From Haloarcula limicola (GTDB lineage Archaea; Halobacteriota; Halobacteria; Halobacteriales; Haloarculaceae), in the NCBI RefSeq assembly GCF_010119205.1, contig NZ_WRXM01000002.1:612982-676981 (forward strand): DNA of 64,000 bases, in the 5' to 3' direction. Shown here in pieces: positions 1-8,037 of the stretch. A model generated the notes under the pieces. The model saw only the letters and a list, made by a program, of their open reading frames with translations, was not told the origin of the DNA and ran no database searches. Each line of letters starts with the position of its first letter. Within the stretch, counting starts at the first letter, position 1. The position numbers and the translations under genes were made by a program.

Positions 1-1083
1 ACGAACGCCAACGTCCACCGCGGGCTCCACCAGCTGAGCCAGGAGGCCAGCATCGCCTACGAGGACGCCCACGACAGGGTCGCCGAGTTCATCGGGGCCT
101 CTGGCGAGCGCGAGGAGATCGTCTTCACGAAGAACACCACCGAGAGCGAGAACCTCGTCGCCTACGCGTGGGGCCTGAACGAACTCGGTCCCGAGGACGA
201 GATCGTCCTGACGGAGATGGAACACCACGCCTCGCTGGTGACCTGGCAGCAGATCGCGAAGAAGACGGGCGCGACCTGCCGGTACATCCGCGTCCAGGAG
301 GACGGCACGCTCGACATGGACCACGCGCGCGAGCTCGTCGGCGACGACACCGCGATGGTCAGCGTCGTCCACGTCTCGAACACGCTCGGGACCGTCAACC
401 CCGTCTCGGAACTGGCCGACATCGCCCACGACCACGACGCCTACGTCTTCGTCGACGGCGCGCAGTCGGTGCCGAACCGGCCGGTCGACGTCGAGGCCAT
501 CGACGCCGACTTCTTCGCGTTCTCCGGGCACAAGATGGCCGGCCCGACCGGGATCGGCGTCCTCTACGGGAAGAAGCACCTCCTGGAGGAGATGGAGCCG
601 TACCTCTACGGCGGGTCGATGATAAAGAAGGTCACCTACGAGGACTCGAAGTGGAACGACCTCCCCTGGAAGTTCGAGGCCGGGACGCCCCCCATCTGTC
701 AGGGCATCGCCCTCGCGGAGGCCTGTGATTACCTCGACGACATCGGCATGGAGCGCATCCAGCACCACGAGGAGCAACTCGCCGACTACGCCGTCGAGCG
801 GCTGGAAGACGAGGGCGACGTGGAGGTCTACGGCCCGCCCGCGGGCGAGAAGCGCGGCGGCCTCGTCTCCTTTAACGTCGAGTCCGTCCACGCCCACGAC
901 CTCTCCTCGATCCTGAACGACTCCGCCGTCGCGATCCGCGCCGGCGACCACTGTACCCAGCCGCTACACGACAAGCTGGGCGTCGCCGCCTCCGCGCGCG
1001 CCTCCTTCTACGTCTACAACACGCGCGAGGAGGTCGACAAACTGGTCGAGGCCGTCGACGACGCGCGGCAGTTGTTCGCCTAG
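1..1083 (+). CDS. sufS: Cysteine desulfurase, SufS type (5' end outside window)
   Basis: A PLP enzyme of the class V aminotransferase fold. It removes sulfur from L-cysteine as an enzyme-bound persulfide for Fe-S cluster assembly. The frame is open from base 1, so the start and an unknown N-terminal part lie outside the window; 360 residues are present. The PLP lysine is in FSGHKMAG (codon 532-534) and the persulfide cysteine in RAGDHCTQP (codon 952-954), the SufS-type position. A SufU-like scaffold lies 2 kb downstream on the same strand, its usual partner. The last 60 bases of the gene are echoed just after the stop codon. Family call is secure; SufS rather than CsdA is inferred from the nearby scaffold. 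Confidence 0.93.
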   Translation, partial: TNANVHRGLHQLSQEASIAYEDAHDRVAEFIGASGEREEIVFTKNTTESENLVAYAWGLNELGPEDEIVLTEMEHHASLVTWQQIAKKTGATCRYIRVQEDGTLDMDHARELVGDDTAMVSVVHVSNTLGTVNPVSELADIAHDHDAYVFVDGAQSVPNRPVDVEAIDADFFAFSGHKMAGPTGIGVLYGKKHLLEEMEPYLYGGSMIKKVTYEDSKWNDLPWKFEAGTPPICQGIALAEACDYLDDIGMERIQHHEEQLADYAVERLEDEGDVEVYGPPAGEKRGGLVSFNVESVHAHDLSSILNDSAVAIRAGDHCTQPLHDKLGVAASARASFYVYNTREEVDKLVEAVDDARQLFA

Positions 1084-1226
1084 CGGGGCGCTCCGCGCCT
1101 CGAAGAGTCGACAAGTTGGTCAGGGCCGTCGACGACGTTCTGCGCGAACGAAGTGAGCGCAGAGCCAGCGAGACGAGCGAAGCGAGTCTCGCCCGGCGCG
1201 GCAGTTGTTCGCCTAGCGGGGCGCTC
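1033..1226. repeat. Partial duplication of the sufS 3' end, second copy split by hairpins
   Basis: Bases 1033-1063 recur at 1107-1137 with 27 of 31 identical, and 1063-1093 recur at 1196-1226 with 31 of 31 identical. The second copy is split by 58 extra bases (1138-1195) that form two hairpins, one with arms CTGCGC/GCGCAG and one with arms GCGAGAC/GTCTCGC. Both loops are of the GAACGAAGTGAG / GAGCGAAGCGAG type. A third hairpin of the same type lies near 1262-1278, followed by another GCCCGGCGCGGCAG. No gene is seen in 1084-1356. Confidence 0.85.
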
Positions 1227-1356
1227 ACGCCTCGAATAGCGGAGCGACCCGCAAGACGAGTGAAACGAGTCGCCGCCCGGCGCGGCAGCCGCCCGCCCGA
1301 GAGGCGATCCGAAACGCGGGGCGAGCCTTGAAGCCTGTCGAAATCCTAACACCTGT

Positions 1357-1695
1357 ATGAGCGGACGAGGCGAAACCCCCGACGAGGAGGAAGCCGACGA
1401 ACCAGAGGAGCAGGCGGAATCGGCCACGTTCGGAGAGACCGTCTACAACGCCGACGGAGCCGAACTCGGGACGATCCGCGGGATAGAGGAGGGCGGATTC
1501 TTCGTCTCGACCCGCGAAGGCGTCGAGAGCCTGAGCGTCGAACACGCCCGCTCCGGCCACGATTTCGGGGAGGCCGAACTCATGTGGCGGTGCACGGTCT
1601 GCGGGGAGATGGGCGAGATCGACGAGGGGCTGCCCGACACCTGTCCCAACTGCGGAAGCGAAAAGGAAGCGCTCATGTACTGGACCGAGGACTGA
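1357..1695 (+). CDS. Small rubredoxin-like zinc-ribbon protein
   Basis: 112 residues. An acidic N-terminus (about 1-25) leads into a small beta-rich region (about 26-70, FGETVYNADGAELGTI) and a C-terminal ribbon with CTVCGEMG at about 79-86 and CPNCG at about 96-100. The two CxxC knuckles are spaced as in rubredoxin-like domains, so it probably binds one Fe or Zn. I believe this is a widespread haloarchaeal family (DUF7130-like), but no function is known to me. It sits between sufS and an aldo/keto reductase on the same strand, which may hint at a redox role. The reading frame is secure; the function is open. Confidence 0.8.
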   Translation: MSGRGETPDEEEADEPEEQAESATFGETVYNADGAELGTIRGIEEGGFFVSTREGVESLSVEHARSGHDFGEAELMWRCTVCGEMGEIDEGLPDTCPNCGSEKEALMYWTED

Positions 1696-1768
1696 GCGCC
1701 GGGAGACACCGGCCAAGGCCACCGCCGCCCGACCATTGAAGCGGCCGCCGCTCGAACGCCTTTGAGAC

Positions 1769-2776
1769 ATGGCACTCGAAGACGTGGACCTCGACTACGT
1801 TCGACTCGGTGAGACCGGGCTGTCGGTCAGCGAACTGGCCTTCGGCACGTGGCGCTTCGGCCGCGAGACCGACGAGGGGACCGTCGAAATCGACGAGGAG
1901 CGCGCCCACGAGCTGCTCGACGCCTACGAGACCGCCGGCGGGCGCTTCATCGACACCGCCGACGTCTACGGCGGCGGCGACAGCGAGGACTGGATCGGCG
2001 ACTGGCTCGACGAGCGTGACCGCGAGGAGTACGTCCTGGCCTCGAAGGTCTACTGGCCGACCCGCGAGGACGACCCGAACGGCCGCGGGTTGGGTCGCAA
2101 GCACATCCGGCGGAACATCGACCTGATGCTCGACCGGCTCGGGACGGAGTATCTGGATGTGCTCTACATCCACCGCTGGGACGAACAGACGCCGGCGCGG
2201 GAACTGATGCGGACGCTCACCGGACTCGTCGACGAGGGGAAGGTCAACTACCTCGGCGCGTCGACGTTCGAGCCGAACGCGTGGCGGGTCGCCAAGGCCA
2301 ACGAGATAGCGAAGAAGGAGGGACTGGAGCCGTTCACCGTCTCCCAACCCCGCTACAACCTCGTCAATCGGGAGGTCGAGGGGGATTACCTCGACATGTG
2401 TCGCGACTACGGCCTCGGCGTCTGTCCGTGGAGCCCGCTGGGACAGGGCGTGCTCACGGGCAAGTACGATCGCGAGGACCGGGCGACCGACGACTCGGCG
2501 GCCAGCGAGGACGAGGGCTGGAAGGAGGCCTATCTCACCGAGGAGAACTTCGACGTGGTCGACGAAGTGCGCGCCATCGCTGACGAGGTCGACGCCACGC
2601 CCGCGCAGGTCTCGCTCGCGTGGCTGATGCACCACGACGCCGTCGCCGCGCCGCTGGTCGGTGCCCGCACCGTCGACCAACTCGAAGAGAACCTCGGCGC
2701 GGCGAGCGTCTCGCTCTCCGACGACCAGTTCGAGCGCCTCGCCGAGTCGAAGGGCGGTCCCTACGACGACATCTAA
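1769..2776 (+). CDS. Aldo/keto reductase
   Basis: 335 residues, full length for an NAD(P)H-dependent aldo/keto reductase with a TIM-barrel fold. The catalytic tetrad is visible: Asp and Tyr in RFIDTADVYGGG (about 65-76), Lys in LASKVYW (about 90-96) and His in LYIHRWD (about 131-137). The cofactor end is also family-like, with SPLGQGVLTGKY (about 224-235) and late PLVGARTVDQLEENL. It resembles the YajO/Tas and potassium-channel beta-subunit-like group that reduces aldehydes and ketones. Substrate cannot be told. It stands alone between the rubredoxin-like gene and a repeat-filled spacer. Confidence 0.92.
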   Translation: MALEDVDLDYVRLGETGLSVSELAFGTWRFGRETDEGTVEIDEERAHELLDAYETAGGRFIDTADVYGGGDSEDWIGDWLDERDREEYVLASKVYWPTREDDPNGRGLGRKHIRRNIDLMLDRLGTEYLDVLYIHRWDEQTPARELMRTLTGLVDEGKVNYLGASTFEPNAWRVAKANEIAKKEGLEPFTVSQPRYNLVNREVEGDYLDMCRDYGLGVCPWSPLGQGVLTGKYDREDRATDDSAASEDEGWKEAYLTEENFDVVDEVRAIADEVDATPAQVSLAWLMHHDAVAAPLVGARTVDQLEENLGAASVSLSDDQFERLAESKGGPYDDI

Positions 2777-2857
2777 GCGGGAGAGCGGAGGGCGGTGCGG
2801 GGGCCGGGAGCGGCCTCCGTGCCGCGACCCGGGGAAGGGCAGGCTGACCTGAGAGCA

Positions 2858-3137
2858 TCCGGCGGCGAAGCCGCCGGTTCACCGAGCGCGAACTGTGTGA
2901 GCGCTCGGCCTTTTTCATCGACGTTTTTCAACGAGTGGTCGCCGGTGGCGACCCGAGGCAGAAAAAGGTCGCGGGTGGAGAGCAGGCCTGCCATAGAACG
3001 TCCGGCGGCGAAGCCGCCGGTTCACGCGAATCGCGGCGCGATTCGCGCTTTTTTCATCGACGTTTTTTGTGGGGGGTTGAGCGCTCGCCGACGGCGAGCG
3101 CGATTCCCCCCACGAAAAAAGGTCGGACGGCAAGCCT
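2858..3137. repeat. Two tandem copies of a composite palindromic repeat (about 143 bp period)
   Basis: The spacer 2777-3169 has no gene. Two modules start at 2858 and 3001 with the same 25-base palindromic box (TCCGGCGGCGAAGCCGCCGG plus TTCAC). Each continues with an unrelated inverted repeat (2883-2907; 3026-3048), then a shared box containing TTTTTCATCGACGTTTTT (about 2910-2928 and 3050-3067), then another unrelated inverted repeat (GGTCGCCGGTGGCGACC near 2938-2954; a long stem at about 3072-3113), then AAAAAGGTCG. The boxes are conserved while the stems differ in sequence but stay self-complementary. The array ends about 30 bp before sufU, and its T-runs could also stop transcription from the reductase gene. 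Confidence 0.85.
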
Positions 3138-3169
3138 TTTCCGCGTCAGCGGCGTATGAAGCGCTAACA

Positions 3170-3613
3170 ATGGGTATCGGCGGCTCAGACATGTACCGGC
3201 AGCAGATTCTCGACCACTACAAGAATCCTCGCAACACCGGCGAGATCGAGGACCCCACGTTCACCCACGTCGGCGAGAATCCGATGTGCGGCGACGAGAT
3301 CCGGATGGACGTCGTGCTCTCCGAGGACGAGGAGACCATCGAACACGTCGCCTTCCGCGGCGACGGCTGTGCCATCTCGCAGGCGTCTGCGTCGATGTTG
3401 ACCGAGGAGTTACAGGGGATGGCCGTCGCGGACCTGCGGGCGATGGACCGCGACGACATCGTCGACATGCTCGGCGTCGACATCTCGCCGATGCGGGTGA
3501 AGTGCGCCGTGCTGGCCGAGAAAGTCGCACAGGACGGCGTGGACATCTACTTCGACGAGTTGGACATCGAGAAGACGATGACCGAAGATGACGACGCCGA
3601 GACGCCCGAGTAA
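3170..3613 (+). CDS. sufU: Fe-S cluster scaffold, SufU/IscU (NifU N-terminal) family
   Basis: 147 residues from the ATG at 3170; a second candidate start is the Met of MYRQQILDHY at 3191. The frame is open further upstream through the repeat array, but that part does not look like protein. Scaffold motifs are present: DHYKNPRNTG near the N-terminus, then three conserved cysteines in NPMCGDEI (about 39-46), GDGCAISQAS (about 64-73) and MRVKCAVLA (about 109-117). Family members assemble Fe-S clusters with sulfur from a cysteine desulfurase, matching sufS at the left edge. The C-terminus is an acidic haloarchaeal extension. Confidence 0.93.
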   Translation: MGIGGSDMYRQQILDHYKNPRNTGEIEDPTFTHVGENPMCGDEIRMDVVLSEDEETIEHVAFRGDGCAISQASASMLTEELQGMAVADLRAMDRDDIVDMLGVDISPMRVKCAVLAEKVAQDGVDIYFDELDIEKTMTEDDDAETPE

Positions 3614-3681
3614 CGGGGCGAAACGGTGCCACAGCACGCACCACCGACACGGTTTTTCCATCGGCGCGGCGTCGAGTGCGC

Positions 3682-4446
3682 ATGAGCGACAACGAGTGGG
3701 ACCCCGGCGACTACGACGACGGCCACGGCTTCGTTTCCGAGTACGGCCGGGACGTACTGGAACTGCTCGACCCCCGGCCCGGCGAGCGGATCCTGGACGT
3801 GGGCTGTGGCACGGGCCATCTGACGGCCGCGATCGCCGACAGCGGAGCCGACGCGGTGGGGATCGACGCCTCGGCGGAGATGATACGAGAGGCGCGACAG
3901 ACGTATCCCGACCTCTCCTTCGAACGGGCGGACGCCCGCGAATACGAGCCGAACGGCGAGTTCGACGCCGTCTTCTCGAACGCCGCGCTCCACTGGATTC
4001 CCGGCGGGGACCACGACGCCGTCCTCTCGACGGTCGCCGACGCGCTCGGCGAGTGCGGGCGGTTCGTCGCGGAGTTGGGCGGCCGGGGGAACGTCCGGCG
4101 CATCGTCGACGCGCTCGACGCGGAACTGCGCGAGCGAGGGGAGCGCGTGGTGCACCCGTGGTATTTCCCGAGCGTCGGCGAGTACGCCTCCCGAGTCGAA
4201 TCGCACGGCTTCGAGGTGACGGCCGCGCGACTGTTCGACCGGCCGACGGAACTGGACGGAGGTGCCGACGGCCTGCGGAACTGGATCGAGATATTCGGCG
4301 ACGACTTCTTCGCCGGCGTGGACGACAGCGAACGCGAGGCCGTCCTCGACGGCGTCGAGGGCCGTCTGCGCGACGGGCTGTTCGACCCCGAGACGGCGAC
4401 GTGGACGGCGGATTACCGCCGGCTCCGGTTCGTCGCCGAGCGGTGA
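3682..4446 (+). CDS. Class I SAM-dependent methyltransferase
   Basis: 254 residues from ATG 3682 (GTG 3676 is an in-frame alternative). The SAM site is clear: motif I ILDVGCGTGHLTAAI at about 36-50, followed by an acidic residue in VGIDASAEMI (about 61-70) and FDAVFSNAALHWI (about 94-106). This pattern is typical of the UbiE/trans-aconitate methyltransferase-like group (Methyltransf_11/25). The C-terminal third is diverged and probably shapes the substrate pocket. No neighbour identifies the substrate. It follows sufU by 68 bp on the same strand. Confidence 0.87.
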   Translation: MSDNEWDPGDYDDGHGFVSEYGRDVLELLDPRPGERILDVGCGTGHLTAAIADSGADAVGIDASAEMIREARQTYPDLSFERADAREYEPNGEFDAVFSNAALHWIPGGDHDAVLSTVADALGECGRFVAELGGRGNVRRIVDALDAELRERGERVVHPWYFPSVGEYASRVESHGFEVTAARLFDRPTELDGGADGLRNWIEIFGDDFFAGVDDSEREAVLDGVEGRLRDGLFDPETATWTADYRRLRFVAER

Positions 4447-4493
4447 CCGCGTCCTCGCGCGAGCGTTAACTCGCTGCCGGCCGTACGTGGGAT

Positions 4494-4973
4494 ATGGACA
4501 TCTCCTCGGAGGTCGTCGACCGCATCGCCGACGCGCCGCTGTCGGCCCACGTCGCGACCAGCGTGGACGACCGACCGCACGTCGCGCCCGTCTGGTACGT
4601 CTTCGAAGCGAGCGAACCGGAACGCGAAACGACAGAGAGCGCTGTGAGGGGCGAGAGCCCCGCGCTGTACGTCCTCACGGGCGGCAAGAAACTGGAGAAC
4701 GTCCGCGCGAACCCGAGAGTCGCCGTCTCCATCGAGCGAGCGGACGGCCCCGACGTCGACTGGAGCGTTCAGTTGCTCGGCACCGCCCGGGAAGTCGAGG
4801 ACGACGAGCGGATCTCGGACGTGCAAGAGCGGATGGACGAGATCTATCGCGGCGAGAGCGAATCCTCGGAGACGGACGGCGGCGAGAGCGAAGAAGGCGA
4901 CGACGGCGAGGAGGAGATGGAGTGGGCCTGTCTGGAGATCCGCGTCGGCAGCGCGAGCTATCAGCAGTACTGA
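4494..4973 (+). CDS. Pyridoxamine 5'-phosphate oxidase-like split-barrel flavoprotein
   Basis: 159 residues. The N-terminus, about 15-45 (LSAHVATSVDDRPHVAPVWY), is the usual opening strand pair of the FMN/F420-binding split barrel, and LYVLTGGKKLENVRANPRV (about 61-79) is the cofactor-side helix-strand. An acidic, Ser/Gly/Glu-rich insertion at about 122-143 interrupts the barrel before the last strand. Family members are flavin- or F420-dependent oxidoreductases, or heme-handling proteins in some cases. The next gene is the heme-related pitA, but on the opposite strand, so a link is speculative. Confidence 0.82.
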   Translation: MDISSEVVDRIADAPLSAHVATSVDDRPHVAPVWYVFEASEPERETTESAVRGESPALYVLTGGKKLENVRANPRVAVSIERADGPDVDWSVQLLGTAREVEDDERISDVQERMDEIYRGESESSETDGGESEEGDDGEEEMEWACLEIRVGSASYQQY

Positions 4974-5004
4974 GCCGAATTGCGTGAGAGGGCCAGACCG
5001 CAAG

Positions 5005-7053
5005 TTACGCCAGGAAGACGTGCCGCGGCCGGTCGGCCAGCACGTCTCGGCCCCAACTCACGGTGTCGGAGAAGGCGTCGGAGCGGAAGAAGTCCATCGC
5101 GTCGTCCTTGCTGTCCCACTGGCTGGCGATGAACATGTCGTTCTCGTCGTCGCGGTTGACCAGCAGCGCCGTCTCACGGTGGCCGTCCATGTCCTCCAAG
5201 AGGTCGCCGACGGTCGCGAACTTCTCGACGAAGTCGGCGCGGTGTTCCGGCTTGACTGTGTAGAACATCCCCATCGTCCCGAAGCCGTCTGACTCGCCCT
5301 GCTTGCGGACGACGCCGGGCAGGTCAGTGAGATATCCGCTCGCGGTCTCGGCGGCATCTTCGGTGTCCCACAGCGACGCGACGGCTGCGGTGTCCGCGTC
5401 CGGGTCGGCGTAGATGCTGGTGCGGACGTGCGTGTCGTAGCGCTCGAACGCGCCGCGGAGGTTCTCTACTTCGTCGGCCAGGTCGTCCGTCTCGGCCTCG
5501 GAGTAGACGACCAGCGCGTAGACGTCCTCGCCGTGGGGCTGGCCGGCGTAGACCCCCTCGGACTGGAGCTGCTCGCGGATCGACTGCGAGGAGGCCGCGG
5601 CCTCGGCGTGGCCCTCGTCAGCTCCGTTCTCGCCCTGGCTTTCGCCGTCCGCGTCGCGCTCGCCGAGCGATCCTCCGACCCGCGATTCGATACCGTCCAA
5701 GTCGCCGAGGAACCCGGCGGCCGTCTCGGCGGCTTCTTTGGCCGTCCAGATGCTGACGACGTGAGCCTGGCCGCTCTGGGCGCGGACGGTGGTCAGGACG
5801 TGTCTGTCGTAGTGGTCGAAGCTCTCGGCGAGGTCCTCGACGTCGTCGACGAGGGCCTCGGCATCGGCCGAGGAGCGGAAGACCAGCGCGTAGTCGCCGG
5901 CGTCGTACTCCTCGCCCTCGTGGACGCCGAGGCGGCCGACCCGCTCGCCGGCGTCCTCGACTTCCTCGAAGTCTCCCGAGACATCGGGACGGCCGCCGCT
6001 GTGACTGGAACCGCTTTCGCCCTCGTCGCCCGTGCCGTCGTCACTATTGTGGCCGCGATCGCTCGCGGGGTGGTCGGCGGCCGCCGCCTCGCCGCCGTGT
6101 GGGTGGTCACCCTCACCGGCGCTGCCGGGGTGGGCGTCCCCGCGGCCCTCAGAATCGCCGGCGCGGGCGTGTCCGGCCGCTTGCTCGGCGTGGGCGTCCG
6201 GTGTCTTGCTACTAGCGTGGGCGGCCCGTTCGGCCGTCGGCTGTCCGGCCGCGGGCCGCTCGTCGGTCGGCACTCGCTGTCCCGCGAGCACCGCCGGCAG
6301 GTCCACCGGGTCGAAGCGCCGGCCGACGTAGAACGGCCCGAACTCCGCGTATCGGGAGGTCGAGGGGTCGAAGCGCATCTCGGTCAGCAGTTCCTTCACG
6401 CTGGTCATGTCCTCGCTCCAGAGCGTGATGCCCCACTCCCAGTCGTCGAAGCCGATCGAGCCGGATATCATCTGACTGACCTCGCCGCCGTAGCCCCGGC
6501 CGATGTCGCCGTGGCGCTTGATGTGGGCCGCCCGCTCCTCGAAGGCCGTGTCGTACCAGTTCTGTTCGGGGTCCCGTCGCTTGTCCATCGGATAGAAGCA
6601 GACGAACTCCTCGTCGGGCACGTCGGGGTGCAGGCGCGACTGGATGTACTGGGCCAACCCCGAGTCGTCGTCGACCTCGCCGTCGAAGTACTCGCGGGCC
6701 TTCTCCGTGTAGCCCGACGCCTCCGTCACCGAGACGTAGGAGAACGCCCGCTCGGTGAACTGCGCGAACTCCGTCTGCTCGAAGTGGCGCTCGGCGGCGT
6801 CCAGATCGCCCATCGTCGGTCGCAGATGCAGGATCATCACGTCGGCCTTGTGTCCGAGCACCGTGTAGACGGCCGTCTGCCCCTCCTCCGCGTCTTGCAC
6901 GCTCTCGTAGGCAGAGAGGAACTCGACGCCCTCAGAGAGCGCCCGGTCGCGGACTCGCTGCGGCGCGTCGCGCCACGCGTCCCAGTCGATCCGTCGACAG
7001 TCGTGTAGCACGTACCAGCCCTCCTCGGTCTGCGGGGGCTTGCGTTGGTCCAT
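5005..7053 (-). CDS. pitA: PitA-like protein: chlorite dismutase/HemQ domain, two related middle domains, and Abm-like C-terminus
   Basis: 682 residues. Residues 1-265 are a HemQ/chlorite-dismutase-family domain. It carries the YPMDKRR motif (Tyr154, aligned with the tyrosine used by coproheme decarboxylases) and KRHGDIGRGY (His181, the expected proximal heme ligand). A His/Gly/Asp/Glu-rich linker spans 266-360. Residues 362-456 and 488-582 resemble each other (FDHYDRHVLTTV versus FERYDTHVRTSI; WTAKEAAETAAGFL versus WDTEDAAETASGYL), so the domain was probably duplicated. Residues 590-682 are an antibiotic-biosynthesis-monooxygenase-like ferredoxin fold. Haloferax PitA is a known Cld-Abm fusion proposed to act in heme formation; the extra pair and long linker make this one larger. 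Confidence 0.9.
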   Translation of the reverse strand: MDQRKPPQTEEGWYVLHDCRRIDWDAWRDAPQRVRDRALSEGVEFLSAYESVQDAEEGQTAVYTVLGHKADVMILHLRPTMGDLDAAERHFEQTEFAQFTERAFSYVSVTEASGYTEKAREYFDGEVDDDSGLAQYIQSRLHPDVPDEEFVCFYPMDKRRDPEQNWYDTAFEERAAHIKRHGDIGRGYGGEVSQMISGSIGFDDWEWGITLWSEDMTSVKELLTEMRFDPSTSRYAEFGPFYVGRRFDPVDLPAVLAGQRVPTDERPAAGQPTAERAAHASSKTPDAHAEQAAGHARAGDSEGRGDAHPGSAGEGDHPHGGEAAAADHPASDRGHNSDDGTGDEGESGSSHSGGRPDVSGDFEEVEDAGERVGRLGVHEGEEYDAGDYALVFRSSADAEALVDDVEDLAESFDHYDRHVLTTVRAQSGQAHVVSIWTAKEAAETAAGFLGDLDGIESRVGGSLGERDADGESQGENGADEGHAEAAASSQSIREQLQSEGVYAGQPHGEDVYALVVYSEAETDDLADEVENLRGAFERYDTHVRTSIYADPDADTAAVASLWDTEDAAETASGYLTDLPGVVRKQGESDGFGTMGMFYTVKPEHRADFVEKFATVGDLLEDMDGHRETALLVNRDDENDMFIASQWDSKDDAMDFFRSDAFSDTVSWGRDVLADRPRHVFLA

Positions 7054-7148
7054 GTCGGCGGCTTACAGTTCGACGGTAACGAACCTTCCCATGTCGCCTA
7101 GCAACGTGCGGAGTTTGCTGTGCCACTGTCGAGAAGGGAACGACCGCA

Positions 7149-7317
7149 AACAGCCAGAAAGTCCCACCCGTGTCGGCTGTTCGGCTAGCTACTGGGTGGG
7201 ACTGAAAGGGGCGACGTTCTGCACGAACCCCGGCGATGTAAGCACCGCAGGGAGCGAAGCGACCGAGGAGCACAGCGAGCCGTGGGAGTGCAGAACGTCG
7301 GGGCTTTCTGGCTGTTC
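7149..7317. repeat. Variable-stem palindromic element, single-unit (truncated) form
   Basis: It lies in the 331 bp spacer before pitA, which otherwise shows no gene. It starts with CAGCCAGAAAG and ends with its complement inside GGGGCTTTCTGGCTGTTC (7300-7317). A short hairpin TCCCACCC/GGGTGGGA (about 7162-7201) leads to GGGACTGAAAGGGGC (7198-7212). Next comes a stem GACGTTCTGCAC (7213-7224) pairing with GTGCAGAACGTC (7288-7299) around an inner region with GATGTAAGCACCGCAGG and GAGGAGCACAGCGAG. The same end boxes and inner region recur twice at 36195-36455 with different stems. The left unit seen there appears deleted here. Confidence 0.85.
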
Positions 7318-7384
7318 ACAATCTCGAACACAACAAACGCACCAGCGACTCGGACAGAGACACCAGTAACGACGACCCAAACAA

Positions 7385-7699
7385 CTAGACGTCGAAGATG
7401 CGTCGGAGTTGCGACTCGATCTCGGCGACGAACTCGTCGAGTATCGTCTCGGCCTTCTCGTCGTCGGCGACGATCGCGGTGAGGCGGTCGAGCGGGTCCT
7501 CGGGCAGTTCGACGTAGAACCCCTCGTCCTCGTCGTAGAACGGCTCGGACTCGTTGAGGATCTGCTGGTCGATGGCGTGGACGAGCTCGGAGTCGTAGCG
7601 GTCGTTCATCACCTCGAAGGCCTGCTTGTAGGCCTTCTGCAGCTCCGGGAAGTAGTTCGCGTACTTGTCCTCGAACTTCTCGGGGTCGAACTCCGTCAT
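7385..7699 (-). CDS. Conserved haloarchaeal small acidic protein (DUF5783-like)
   Basis: 104 residues, strongly acidic and predicted largely helical, beginning TEFDPEKFEDKYANYFPELQ and ending in LDEFVAEIESQLRRIFDV. No cysteines, membrane segment or catalytic motif is visible. It resembles a family annotated only as DUF5783 in haloarchaea; I know of no function. It is transcribed with the same orientation as the small membrane gene and the RecJ-like gene to its right, but is separated from them by 55 bp or more. It is real by codon pattern and composition. Confidence 0.78.
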   Translation of the reverse strand: MTEFDPEKFEDKYANYFPELQKAYKQAFEVMNDRYDSELVHAIDQQILNESEPFYDEDEGFYVELPEDPLDRLTAIVADDEKAETILDEFVAEIESQLRRIFDV

Positions 7700-7754
7700 T
7701 GGCGGGAGATGGACGCCGGGGAATAAAGGTGACGCGGAGTCGGTCGCCGCGTTC

Positions 7755-7988
7755 TCAGGGACCCGCCGAGCGAGCCGCCTTCTGCGGGAGGTAGACGACG
7801 AGGTAGGCGACGAACGACATGCCGACCAGCCCGCCCAGAACGAGGTAGACGCGGATGTCTAGCCCGATCAAGATATCGACGATGTCCATGATGGTCGCCC
7901 GCGGGTCCGCGAAGCCGAACGTCTCCGTGTACGAGAGCAGCGCCGCGAGGACGACCAGGGCGAGATCGAACGACAGTCGGGAATCCAT
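7755..7988 (-). CDS. Small membrane protein with two transmembrane helices
   Basis: 77 residues if started at the Met of MDSRLSFDLALVVLAAL (7988); a start 12 bases upstream at 8000 is possible. Two hydrophobic segments are seen, at about 7-25 and 40-65 (IRVYLVLGGLVGMSFVAYLV), with a short polar C-terminus ending QKAARSAGP. Nothing identifies a function. It lies between the DUF5783-like gene and the RecJ-like nuclease, on the same strand as both, 49 bp from the latter. It may share their transcription. Confidence 0.65.
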   Translation of the reverse strand: MDSRLSFDLALVVLAALLSYTETFGFADPRATIMDIVDILIGLDIRVYLVLGGLVGMSFVAYLVVYLPQKAARSAGP

Positions 7989-8037
7989 TCGTCTCCCCAA
8001 TGAGAGATAGGGGCGTATAGCTCTTGTTGCGAGCGAG

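Noticed and set aside
1251-1356. Possible gene extending from the second sufS-tail copy toward the rubredoxin-like gene.
   Set aside because: The frame is Arg/Ser-rich and runs through hairpins; no protein-like pattern.
2795-3169. Long in-frame extension upstream of sufU as a large N-terminal domain.
   Set aside because: It is translated through the palindromic repeat array; composition is not protein-like and the family starts at the 3170 or 3191 Met.
7198-7212. GGGACTGAAAG resembles the 3' end (ACTGAAAG-like handle) of some CRISPR repeats.
   Set aside because: There is no array of repeats and spacers, the box is part of an inverted-repeat element, and no cas genes are near.
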